A DNA stretch of 64,000 bases from Himantopus leucocephalus (taxonomy: Eukaryota > Chordata > Aves > Charadriiformes > Recurvirostridae): positions 35,163,098-35,227,097 of the forward strand of contig RSEF01000003.1 of assembly GCA_003993805.1 (NCBI GenBank), read 5' to 3'. Under the pieces are notes generated by a model that saw nothing but the letters and a program-made list of their open reading frames with translations, was not told the DNA's origin and ran no database searches. This document shows, piece by piece, positions 56,105-64,000 of this stretch. Positions within the stretch are counted from its first letter, which is position 1. Each line of letters opens with the position of its first letter. Both the position numbers and the translations under genes were made by a program.

Positions 56105-56313
56105 CCTGAGCTAATAAGCCTTGCTGTTCAGAGCGGGCTCTCAGCACTCTGGTTCTGGAGGCACAATGCAGACAAATGGAAGTTGGCTCTGGAAAGAGCC
56201 AGTATGGGTCTGGGGTTTATTAGCTCAGGCTTTGCACCATGCAAAAGAATATAAACTGGCCCTAGAGGCCAAATAGCTTATTAAAGTGATACTGAGTCTG
56301 AGCTAATAAACCC
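56105..56313. repeat. Triplicated TGAGCTAATAA element in alternating orientation
   Basis: CCTGAGCTAATAA occurs at 56105-56117, its exact reverse complement TTATTAGCTCAGG at 56217-56229, and TGAGCTAATAAACCC at 56299-56313. The last is an exact 15-base complement of 56213-56227. Between the first two lies a 7-bp hairpin, TGGCTCT-GGAA-AGAGCCA (56184-56201). The set may be terminal inverted repeats of a small element or a cluster of binding sites. Confidence 0.8.
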
Positions 56314-58560
56314 TGACAGATCCAAACTGACTCTGCATGAAGTCAGCTCAGGTGTGTCTGCATCTGTGGCAACCCACAACTGCAATAATCCACTCAAAAC
56401 CAACTGAGAGTCCACTATCTGAATTTAAAAATCGCTTATTTTTACAGGAAACAAAGGGGTTAACTTTTGTTCGCTTACAGGGTTTCTGTTCTGAAAGGAA
56501 TATCGGGGAGGTTCAAGAAAAGGAGATATCTGGCTTTTATGACTGTGAGACTAATCTTCCACAGCTAAATCAAGTCAATGCTCTCTCATGGTTTGCCTAA
56601 GTTACAAAACAGACAACTTCAGTACATTTAGTGCTTCCCTTGGCTTGCCAAGATAGGGGTAAAACTGAGAAGATCCAAGCCAAGTGTACTATACCACTGC
56701 TGGGAGGTATCAGTGTAACATCGGAACAGGCAGCAAAAATATTTAATGCTAAGGAGAGCCCAATATCAGACACACAAAGTGAGAAAGAAAGGTCAGAGAA
56801 AATCCCTCCCACCTTTCTTTTAACTCTTTCTCTGCTACTCCTTTCCTCCAATAACTGTATGAATGAACCAAGTAATTCATGGATTTAAATGAGATTCTAC
56901 AGAGCTATCCCATAAAAATCTAATTGCCTGACTTAGTCTTTATTGAAGATGCTAAAAATAGAAAGGAAAAAAAAAGAGAAGACAAAAAGAGACAACAGTT
57001 GAATGATAATGGGAGAAGTCAAAAAGACAAAACTTAAAGGACAGAAAGCAAAGAAAACTACTTAATTTATAAACAAAAGTTAGAAAGGATGGATTGAAGT
57101 TATCTGGAAATAGAGGTTACTAAAAGACAGAGCCACAAAGAGGAAAATTATTTGGGTTTTGTTCAAAATAATGAAAATAAAATTGGTTGACAATAGCATG
57201 GCAGTTAAAATACAGTTTTTGACTTGATCTCCTGAAATTGTTTTTTTTTTTTCCACTTTGATTAGTCTTTCAGCTAAGGTAGGTGTTTAAGGTAGGCTCA
57301 AAATACCATCTCAAACATAGTAAGCTGAAGAAAATCACTCTAGTACTTGTAGCATGTGTTAAGCAAAAAGGGTGACTAACCTAACACAGTAGCATGTATT
57401 TTAAGACGAAAATGTTAATTTAGAAGACTATCTTAAATGGATGTCTAAGCCGGTCAGGGGAATTGTAAAGTTTTGTCTTTAACAGCCTACTGTAATAATG
57501 TCTTTGCTACTTAGCAACAGCTCCATGCAGGTCAAAGGTAGTTGACCTTTCTGAGGATTACAAATGTGATTGCTCCCTGTTGTGAGAAATCCCACACAGG
57601 GACAAAAGCCACCATAAAAACTCCAAACAGGGCTCACATCTTGAAAGCATTGTTTACTCCAACTCTCTCAGGCACAGAAGCCTGTCCTGCTGAACAAAAG
57701 GGATGTTCCAAGATCTGCCCAATCTCGCCGATACCTAAAGGGGCTTCCTGAAGAGCTATGTCATTCCAGTCTTCCATGACCTCATGGCAACATCACTCCA
57801 GTTTAGCCATTTACAGTCTTCCTGAACCCTGCCTAAATTAGCAGAGATTCCTCTTTCACATTAGGAAGAACAACCCGAGTATAATAGCATTGACTCAATC
57901 AGTGTTATTTTATGCACATATTTAGTCTTTCTAGATACTCCAGTAAAGGTACATCCCCCTGCAGGAGCTTCTCCAAACCCACTTCTTTTGCCTTGTTCAA
58001 CACTTCAAAAATTCCATGCCCTAAGCATGGGATCGTCATGCAGTCTGCTGATGAAGGGGCAGCATGGGTAGATGGCTCCCCACCCATGCTCCTCTGGCAG
58101 GTTCTTTACCCTATTAAACCCCCCCCCCCCTTTCAAAAAACTCCCAACGCCCATGCATTAATGTGTGGAGGTTTTTCCACAAAAAATAACCTCCGCAGAG
58201 GTCTCTCCAAAAACACCACTATCCGTGCTGAGAATAAAAATAAGAAGCGCCCACTGTTCATCCTGAAAGGTTAAGGTTAGCAAGGTAGAAAGCTGAAGGT
58301 TAGCAAGCAGGGATTTAGGGGTGAAAAGTGAAGTGTTATGACTGCTGCGCACCACGATGCTGTGGCAGAAGGGCTCAAGCACACGCAGTGGTTAAGCACG
58401 CTGGTGCAGTGCACGTGGGACGCGTAGCTCAGCCGGCATCACCCACAGCCGATGTCAGCACCCACCACCTCGCCAGACACCAGTGCGGTCCCCACTGGTG
58501 CCCCCCACTACCGACTGCGGTGGCGTCCCCACACACCCCCCGCCCCACACGGCTACTCAC

Positions 58561-58631
58561 GTTTGATGCACCTCTGGGAGCCCGTGGCCTTGCTCCAGCC
58601 GTGGCAGCACTGCCCCCCGCAGACATTGACC
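58561..58631 (-). CDS. LTBP1: LTBP1 coding exon 2: four-cysteine segment
   Basis: This 71-base exon is too short to stand out as an open frame. It was placed by splice logic. The acceptor CCCGCAG|GGTC completes codon 164 (Gly) from exon 1. Twenty-three codons follow (165-187), reading VNVCGGQCCHGWSKATGSQR and then CIK. The donor is AAAC|GTGAGT, and the last base starts the Pro codon 188 completed by exon 3. It carries four cysteines (168, 172, 173, 185) in the C-x3-CC-x11-C pattern of the four-cysteine region directly before the first EGF-like domain of LTBP1. The agreement with the mammalian protein in this segment is nearly complete. It lies in the same CpG island as exon 1, 609 bases downstream of it. 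Confidence 0.92.
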
Positions 58632-59240
58632 CTGCGGGAACAGCAAAGAGGGAGGAGAGTCCGGCGGGGCCCCCCACCGGTGCCGCGGCGGCCGGCCCCG
58701 CTCCACATCCCCAACCGGGCCGCGGGGCGGGCGCTGGGCCGGGGAGAGAAAAGGCGGGAAGAATTAAACGTCCCGAAGAGCCTCTGAGGAAACTCCTCGC
58801 CCGGCGCCGGCTGACTGGAAAGGCGAGCCGGCGCCTCCCGGAGAGGGCCGGGGACGGACGGGCACCCCGAGCACTGCTTTCAGGGACGCAGGCGACAGAG
58901 GCGGGGGCCGCGCCTCGCCCCAGACAGGACCGGGGCCACCGCCGCCGTCCCAGCGGGAGGGCCGAGAGGAGGGCGGCTGCGGGGCTCCTCGCACACTCGA
59001 CGCCTCAGCCCGGGCGCGGCACCCGCCGCGGGCTCCCGGGCGGCGTGGGGAGAGCTGGCCCGGCGCGGGCTCCCCCGGCCCCCTGCCCCGAGGGGAGGCG
59101 ACAACGGCCGCGAGGAAGGTGCTCGGGGGCTGGGGGGGAAGGAAGGCAGGCTGCAGGCGGGCGGGCAGCACCACCGTCGCCTCAGCCGTGCTGGGGAGCG
59201 GGCGGACGTGCGGGGTACGGCGTGCGGGAGGGCGCCTTAC
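58632..59240 (-). other. LTBP1: LTBP1 intron 1 (609 bases)
   Basis: This short GC- and CpG-rich intron lies between exons 1 and 2, bounded by GTAAGG at 59240 and CAG at 58632. It sits inside the CpG island. Long open frames on both strands here result from the low stop-codon density of GC-rich DNA and show no domain I recognise. Confidence 0.9.
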
Positions 59241-59731
59241 CCGGGCAGCGGCGGCAGCTGGTGCTTCTGGCGGAGGGGCAGGCCGGCGCTGCTGTTGCCG
59301 TGGGGGCCCGGCGGCGGCGGCTTGGGCCGGGGGCCGAAGCGGGCCGGCTTGGCGAAGGAGGCGGCGTGAGCGGCGGAGTTGGGGTGGACCTGCCCGGCGG
59401 GGCCCAAGCGGAGCTGCACGCCCGCGCCGCCCGGCTTGCTCATCCGCCGGGTCCGCTCCAGGGTGCTGCTGCTGCCGCCGCCGCCGCCGTAGCGCGTGTT
59501 CAGCTGTACGTTAAACGTGCGCTGCTGCTGCTGTTGCTGCTGCTCCCCCCCGAGGAGGGTCGGGCGCTGATGCCGGCTGCCGGAGGAGCCCGCCCGGCCG
59601 GGCTGCAGGACGTACGTGATCCTCCTCAGCCTGCCCTTCTCGGAGGCAGCGAGCGCCGGTGACAAAAGTGCACAGGCAGCGAGGAGGAGGAGGAGGAAGA
59701 GCGGGGGGAAGCCCCATCTGATCCGAGCCAT
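59241..59731 (-). CDS. LTBP1: LTBP1 coding exon 1: signal peptide and N-terminal extension
   Basis: This exon encodes residues 1-163 and two bases of codon 164. The ATG at 59731-59729 has a good context (G at -3, G at +4) and is followed by a typical signal peptide: MARIRW, then a Leu-rich core at about residues 8-23 and a small-residue stretch ending near A28/A29. Cleavage there would release a mature N-terminus leading into RLRRITYV (34-41), a hallmark of LTBP1. A seven-residue polyglutamine tract (64-70) precedes RTFNVQLNTRY, and a Gly5-Ser3 run (82-89) follows it. ERTRRMSKPGG (92-102) and the basic or proline-rich tail match the LTBP1 N-terminus. There is one N-glycosylation sequon, NSS, at about residue 146. 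The exon ends at the donor CCCGG|GTAAGG. The frame stays open upstream for 24 codons to a GTG but has no ATG there, so 59731 is the supported start. Confidence 0.92.
59522..59542 (-). repeat. LTBP1: CAG/CAA repeat encoding polyglutamine in LTBP1 exon 1
   Basis: Seven consecutive Gln codons (two CAG, one CAA, four CAG on the coding strand) encode residues 64-70, just before RTFNVQLNTRY. Pure CAG runs are prone to length change. Confidence 0.95.
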
Positions 59732-60019
59732 TTCCACAGCGGGAGCCCCGGCAGCCGGGTACAAGGGGTTTCCTCTCCTCCCAAGGACGTGTGTGCCTGC
59801 CACCCGCTCCCTGCGCCCACCGGTGCGGGTCCTTCCTCCGCTNAAAAAAAAAAAAAAGCCTCAAGTTCCCCCCACCCGCCCCCCAAACTGTTGGAAAAGT
59901 TCAGCAAACACGTCGCCCCGTGGAGCAGGAAAACATCGCTGGAAGAAAGGAAGCGGCGGGTGCGAGCCGAGCTGCGAGCCGGAGCCGGAGCGGGAAGAGG
60001 GGAGGAGGAGGAGGAGCAG
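59732..60019 (-). other. LTBP1: Probable LTBP1 5'UTR / proximal promoter
   Basis: This is GC-rich sequence directly upstream of the start codon, up to the assembly gap. It contains a poly-A stretch adjoining a single N (59843 onward; poly-T on the gene's strand). A 5'UTR must occupy at least part of this stretch, but its extent and any upstream intron cannot be read from the sequence. Confidence 0.5.
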
Positions 60020-60119
60020 NNNNNNNNNNNNNNNNNNNNNNNNNNNNNNNNNNNNNNNNNNNNNNNNNNNNNNNNNNNNNNNNNNNNNNNNNNNNNNNNN
60101 NNNNNNNNNNNNNNNNNNN
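60020..60119. other. Assembly gap (100 N) in the LTBP1 5' flank
   Basis: There are exactly 100 Ns between GC-rich flanks (GGAGGAGGAGGAGGAGCAG on one side, AGGAGCGGCAGG on the other). A round 100 usually marks a gap of unknown size. The missing sequence may include the transcription start or part of the 5'UTR. Confidence 0.95.
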
Positions 60120-60377
60120 AGGAGCGGCAGGGGAAGGGTGTTCGCTGGAGGGGGGGGGTGGTCGCAATGGAGAGCAGATGTTTCGGTTGCCGGAGCTGCC
60201 AGGGGGCTGCGGGCGCCTATAAGAAACGGTCCTTAAGCCAGTCCGGGCTGGGAAGGAAAAAAAAAAAAAAAAAAGAGAAGTTTCACATCAGGGCCTATTA
60301 TTACTTCTATTTTGAATATTTATACTGCTGNGAGGGTGGGATGGGGGGTGCCCCTGCCCCGGTGCCGGCCCCGCGAG

Positions 60378-60382
60378 CCAAT
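60378..60382 (+). promoter_or_regulatory. CCAAT box
   Basis: CCAAT in the context GAGCCAATCTGG is the consensus core for NF-Y. It reads on the plus strand, so it is inverted relative to LTBP1; NF-Y sites work in either orientation. It lies about 650 bases upstream of the LTBP1 start codon (not counting uncertainty from the N gap) and 12 bases from a perfect CRE. Confidence 0.45.
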
Positions 60383-60394
60383 CTGGGGCCGCCG

Positions 60395-60402
60395 TGACGT
60401 CA
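60395..60402. promoter_or_regulatory. Perfect CRE palindrome TGACGTCA
   Basis: The full eight-base palindromic cAMP-response element TGACGTCA sits in CpG-rich DNA upstream of LTBP1. Sites of this type bind CREB/ATF factors and are frequent in CpG-island promoters, often next to CCAAT boxes as here. Function is inferred from sequence only. Confidence 0.5.
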
Positions 60403-60421
60403 GGCGGCGCTCCCGGGGCGT

Positions 60422-60445
60422 GGGGCCGGGGCCGGGGCCGGGGCC
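60422..60445 (+). repeat. (GGGGCC)4 hexanucleotide repeat, potential G-quadruplex
   Basis: Four uninterrupted GGGGCC units follow a GGGGCGTGG GC-box-like motif. Four G4 runs separated by CC loops satisfy the standard G-quadruplex pattern on the plus strand, which is the template strand for LTBP1. Confidence 0.75.
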
Positions 60446-60560
60446 GCGGCCAGGACCAGGTGATGGCGATGGGGACCGGGAGCGCGGGTCCCGGCTCGCC
60501 CCAGCGGGGCCGTCAGAGCCCGCGACAGACCCTGCGCCGCTAAGCAAGCCTCAAAAATAC

Positions 60561-63500
60561 GTGTTTTAACTTAGGGGCGCCAAGTCGCCACGCTGCCCGT
60601 GGCACAGCCGGCGTTGCTGTGCCGTACAGCTCGGGCAACGTACCCCCACTTTTGCCGTAGCTGAGCGCTTCTTTTCTATTTTAATGGCAGTGGAGGAGTT
60701 GGAGAAGAAAAGTGTAATATCGCGATTGCTGCCTGTGTGTTTTGCCGTGGGGCTCAGTGCAACAGGTTAAGAGGCTCCGTCTGAGTGATGTCAGATGGGG
60801 GTAAGGCTCTAAACCCCCAAAAGCTTTAGATACGTGCTTCATGTTGTAGGTAGGAACTCCATGAGAGCAGTTACACACGTTAAAGGTAACCATATTCCTC
60901 AGTCTCTGCCTGGTGAGGGCCATAGGTTTGAGATTGCTCTTAGCAGAAATCCTAGCAGGATTAGGAGGGACCACATTCTTTCCTCACTTTCTTTGTTTGT
61001 AAAGCAGTATGTATTCCTAAAGAACAAAATACAAACCACAGTTGTACACTTGGAATTAATATATAAGCAAAACTGCCTACTTTTCTCTCCGGTGTATCTT
61101 AACCAATGTCACCCTTTAGCATTGTAAATAAAGAACAAAACCAGAAAGTTCACAAAATAATCTGAAGATTACATCTTTTAAAATACTCAGAAGTTGATGT
61201 GTCCGAGTTCTTTCCAAGAAACTCTGCGGAGGATCAAACAGTTTGCAAATCCAATAGCTTGGAATCCACGTCCTCCTCCCCGGGTTCTCCTCTGCTCTTT
61301 TCCAGAGCTTTAAGGACACTGACCCTGGCTACAAACTGATGAGATTTTGTTCTTAAATGCTCTGCGCAGCTGGCACGGGGAGCAGGAGGGTTTCACATTG
61401 ACAAGATTCCATGCAAAAGCCAGTGTTACAAGCACAACGGTCTCTTCCTCCTTAGTTCTCATCTATTTAAAACTGCTCAAAAATAAATAGGTGTTTTAAA
61501 TAGATGAGAGTTTGGAGCTTTCTATAGTCACAGTGTCAGGGAGCCACATCGGCATTAAAGGCTTCTGCTCCTGTGCCTCAAACGCTCTGAATTGAAACCC
61601 AGTGTTCGAAAAGAAAATGCCACTTGCACTGGGGGCTTCTAAATCCACAGTTGGTTAAACTAGAATGAAACTCTGTGGTGGTTCAGGGAAAAAAAAAAAA
61701 ATGAGATAAAGCCTGAAAGTAGCTCCAGCTTGAAGATAACTAAGAAGTTAACTGTGAGACCACTGCCTCCTCTCTTAGCAAACATGTATGTCTGTTGTTT
61801 TTTTAACTTGAAAGATATGCTCAGCAACTGAACTGCTCAGCCTTCCAAGGCTAATTATTGTCAATCCTGAGTATGCTAAATGTTTTTACAGTGTTTAAGG
61901 AGCAAAAAATACCTTGAAGCTGGAGGGGTGGGGTGAGGACTGTGTAAGTCGAGAGAAACTGATGTGGTACTCGGGATTGTTGCTCTGCACAAGACCGCTG
62001 TCCTTCAGAAGTTTTCCAGAATGAGATCACAACTACGTGTGTGGCTGGGTTTGTTGAACAGAGGGCAAAAACTGCATCATTCCACAGCAGAAGCCAGTTG
62101 CTTTTAAGAAATGTGGGTTTTAAGTCATGTCAAGCAGGGGGCAAATGTGGTGTATTACTGGCCACTGTACGGCAAATGGCAAGGGACCTCAAGGGAAATA
62201 TATCCACAAAGGTGGATGCCTTGCATAAAGTGATCTAGGTTCAAAAACATTCTTGAAAAAAAATGTTAAGTATTAGCTGAGATTAATTGATTGAGGTCAA
62301 GCAGTCCTCACAAATTCACATAGCAAATCTAACACTCAGTGTTCTCTTTTTTCCTCTAACAAGGAAATCCACACTTTTCTTGTCTGTTTGTCTGGTTTTG
62401 GGCACTCCCACCAAAACACCCCTTTTTTCCCCCCCAAGTCTGGAGCGTCTTGGGTGTTAGGGACCTGGTTTGGGGTTTGGCTGCAGTAACACGCTGGGTT
62501 GGCCGTAGAAGTTTTAACAGCTAAAAGAGAACTTCAGTGAACTGCCACTGCAGTTTAAAGCTCAGCTCAAAATTCCTTCAGACGTAGAAGACCTGCTTCC
62601 AAAGGCCAAAAAGCGCATCTGTCCAGCACCAAACAGCTAGATGCTGGCCTTTCAGAAGCAAGCCAAGCGGCTACTAAAGCTCCTGAGGATCCTCTAGTAA
62701 ATGGTAACACTGCTTGTGAGAAACCTGATCTGGCGCCTCCCCACCTCCTGTGGAAAAGGCACCGGAGGAGTTTGCAGTTAGAAGCAGGAGTTGGTATCTC
62801 ACACCACCTACCAGGCGCACCACTCTCTTAAAGACGACTTGGGAAAGCAATTCACGCTGTTTCTGTTCATTTCCCTCCTGGTTTGTGACTAAAGGGCGAA
62901 CACAGGGAAACATAAAGAAAGGTCCTTAGTCTCTACACCTCCTGCAGAGGGGCAGCCCTCTGGGTCCTCTGCAGTAAGGGCATAGTTGAGGCTGAGAAGG
63001 GTAGAACTGGCTGGAAGATTGCAAGCAGGATGGGTGCGGGAGGCTGAATTGCTGCCCGATGAGATGGCAGGAAGGCTTTAAGGATTAAAGGCTTAATGGA
63101 CGGGGGAGAAGCCAGTTTGAGAGTATGAGTATCTGCAACAAGAACCAAAATAGCATTATTTAAACCAAAATGAAAACAAGAACTACACTGCCATATATGT
63201 TTTTGTTCAAGTCTCATGACTTTGTGGCCAGTCCCATGAGTTGAGTGACGAAGGACTATTGTTTTTGAGCCGTTGAAGTTGGCAGCACTCAGACCTCCAC
63301 AGTTCTTTTTCAGCAAATGAAGGAGACAGGACTGTAGCCCCTTGTCTCATGGAGGATGTGTCTAGTGCACCAGCTCACAGAGCAAAGCAGCGACCTTTGC
63401 TGGATGCTGCTGCAAAGATGTACATTATGTTCAGGGTGAAGTCATCTGAGCACAGGTGATAACTCTGCCTTCCTTATGCAGCATAGTGCCACAGTGTCTC

Positions 63501-64000
63501 CCTGTGACCAAATGTCCAGGTTTGCCAGGCAGCAAGTTGAAGGATCAGCAATGCCCAATGTGTCGGGCTACAGGACCAGCAAGTGACCCTGGTGCTCTTG
63601 TAGATCCACCTTAGCCTGCAAGGAAAGCTGGGTCGGGAACTCACAGTTAAAATACTAGAGTTTGACAAGCTTGAATGCTGTGTTCAGCCCCAATTTTGGG
63701 TCCAGAAGAGCGCTTTTATGATAGTGTGGCTCCATTAGCTCCAATAATATTACTCTAAACTTCTTCTGAGCTAAAGGAGGAAAAGCAGTCTATAATTTCT
63801 TGTAAGCGGAGAATCAGCTGGAGATCAGTATCTGCTGTTTTCATTTTTCTTACTATAGAAGAATCTGCAAAAAAACCCTGCATTTTGTAGGCTAAATTAT
63901 ACCTTTAGCCACAGCTTTGTACAAGTAACACAATTCTAATTCAGAAGGTATTACTTTTGAACAAAAAGCAACAGTTTAGTCTCATTGTGATCAGAGTAGG
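60561..64000. other. Upstream flank, no gene recognised
   Basis: AT/GC-balanced sequence beyond the CpG island. I see no coding exon with a recognisable product and no RNA gene. The notable structure is a 17-bp perfect inverted repeat at 61457-61509. The short open frames (up to 127 codons at 62933-63316, minus) have no conserved motif and are treated as chance. Confidence 0.6.
61457..61509. repeat. Perfect 17-bp inverted repeat upstream of LTBP1
   Basis: TCTCATCTATTTAAAAC (61457-61473) and its exact complement GTTTTAAATAGATGAGA (61493-61509) flank a 19-base spacer. It lies about 1.7 kb upstream of the LTBP1 start codon, outside the CpG island. Confidence 0.9.

Larger units (their letters stand above)
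44263..58560 (-). other. LTBP1: LTBP1 intron 2 (about 14.3 kb)
   Basis: This intron lies between exons 2 and 3 (donor GTGAGT at 58560, acceptor TAG at 44263). Apart from its GC-rich upstream end it is AT-rich and non-coding. I can support an old LINE-like fragment at about 47455-47790, an AT hairpin at 48301-48326, a 13-bp tandem repeat at 51556-51597 and a triplicated inverted/direct element at 56105-56313. Homopolymers include C runs near 48910 and 58120. No further exon is needed between exons 2 and 3, because the flanking phases join directly and match the known protein. Confidence 0.9.
14273..59731 (-). other. LTBP1: LTBP1 gene span in window (long isoform, 5' part; exons 1-4)
   Basis: This is the gene-level entry for the coding part of LTBP1 in the window. 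The coding join on the minus strand is 59731-59241, 58631-58561, 44262-43974 and 14448-14273, 1027 coding bases in all. Every junction has a GT donor and AG acceptor, and the phases (2, 1, 2, then 1 at the exon 4 donor) keep one frame. LTBP1 is a secreted extracellular-matrix glycoprotein that binds the TGF-beta latency-associated peptide covalently through a TB/8-Cys domain and anchors latent TGF-beta to fibrillin and fibronectin fibres. The TB domains and the calcium-binding EGF array lie in later exons outside the window. What is present corresponds to the N-terminal extension specific to the long isoform (LTBP1L), used for matrix attachment. The assignment rests on close agreement with vertebrate LTBP1, including RLRRITYV, the CQNGGMCLRPQLCVCKPGTKG core and the GQTQEYV.KPKY.P linker. 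Confidence 0.93.
58380..60560. promoter_or_regulatory. LTBP1: CpG island over the LTBP1 long-isoform promoter, exon 1 and exon 2
   Basis: Base composition switches sharply from AT-rich flanks to CpG-dense, GC-rich DNA and back. The boundaries are judged by eye. The island encloses exon 1, intron 1, exon 2 and the upstream flank, which is the usual position of a CpG-island promoter. No convincing TATA box sits at the expected place, so transcription probably starts at dispersed sites upstream of 59731. The exact start cannot be placed, partly because of the N gap at 60020-60119. Confidence 0.8.

Noticed and set aside
58328..59662. 444-codon plus-strand open frame over the CpG island
   Set aside because: It lies antisense to LTBP1 exons 1 and 2. 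The composition (Ala, Gly, Arg, Pro) is what CpG-rich DNA gives in any frame, and no domain is visible. The other strand carries the recognisable protein with correct splice sites.
59732..59803. In-frame N-terminal extension of LTBP1 exon 1 beginning at a GTG
   Set aside because: There is no ATG in the 24 extra codons. It would bury the signal peptide, whereas the ATG at 59731 has good context and starts directly at a normal signal peptide.
62933..63316. 127-codon minus-strand open frame in the upstream flank
   Set aside because: No family resemblance, no splice-supported extension and no promoter context; treated as chance.

Overview
The window looks like nuclear DNA from a bird. It is AT-rich, mostly non-coding and intron-dominated. 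It carries CR1 LINE fragments with typical avian 3'-end wording (33157-33437, 39985-41070, and a reverse copy at about 2150-2720) and a solo LTR of a type I recognise from avian endogenous retroviruses (about 1425-1935). The species cannot be fixed from the sequence alone.

The only gene I can support is the 5' part of LTBP1 (latent TGF-beta binding protein 1), long isoform, on the minus strand. Four coding exons splice together in a consistent phase: exon 1 at 59731-59241 (signal peptide and basic, glutamine- and glycine-rich N-terminus), exon 2 at 58631-58561 (four-cysteine segment), exon 3 at 44262-43974 (first EGF-like domain plus linker) and exon 4 at 14448-14273 (linker). Together they encode residues 1-342 and the first base of codon 343. 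The remainder of the gene lies beyond the left edge of the window.

Layout from right to left, following transcription. 60600-64000 is upstream flank with no recognised gene. About 58400-60560 is a CpG island holding the promoter region, exon 1, intron 1 and exon 2, with a 100-base N gap at 60020-60119 in the 5' flank or 5'UTR. Intron 1 is 609 bases, intron 2 about 14.3 kb and intron 3 about 29.5 kb. At least 14.27 kb of intron 4 fills the left end. The introns contain the CR1 and older LINE remnants, the LTR, homopolymer tracts, several perfect inverted repeats and small tandem repeats.

I found no tRNA, rRNA, CRISPR or prokaryotic-type system, and I do not think the window holds an undescribed system. 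The observations most worth a second look are the long perfect inverted repeats (18080-18133 and 61457-61509), a triplicated TGAGCTAATAA element at 56105-56313, a CCAAT / CRE / (GGGGCC)4 cluster in the promoter region, and a poly-Q plus poly-Gly insertion in the LTBP1 N-terminus.
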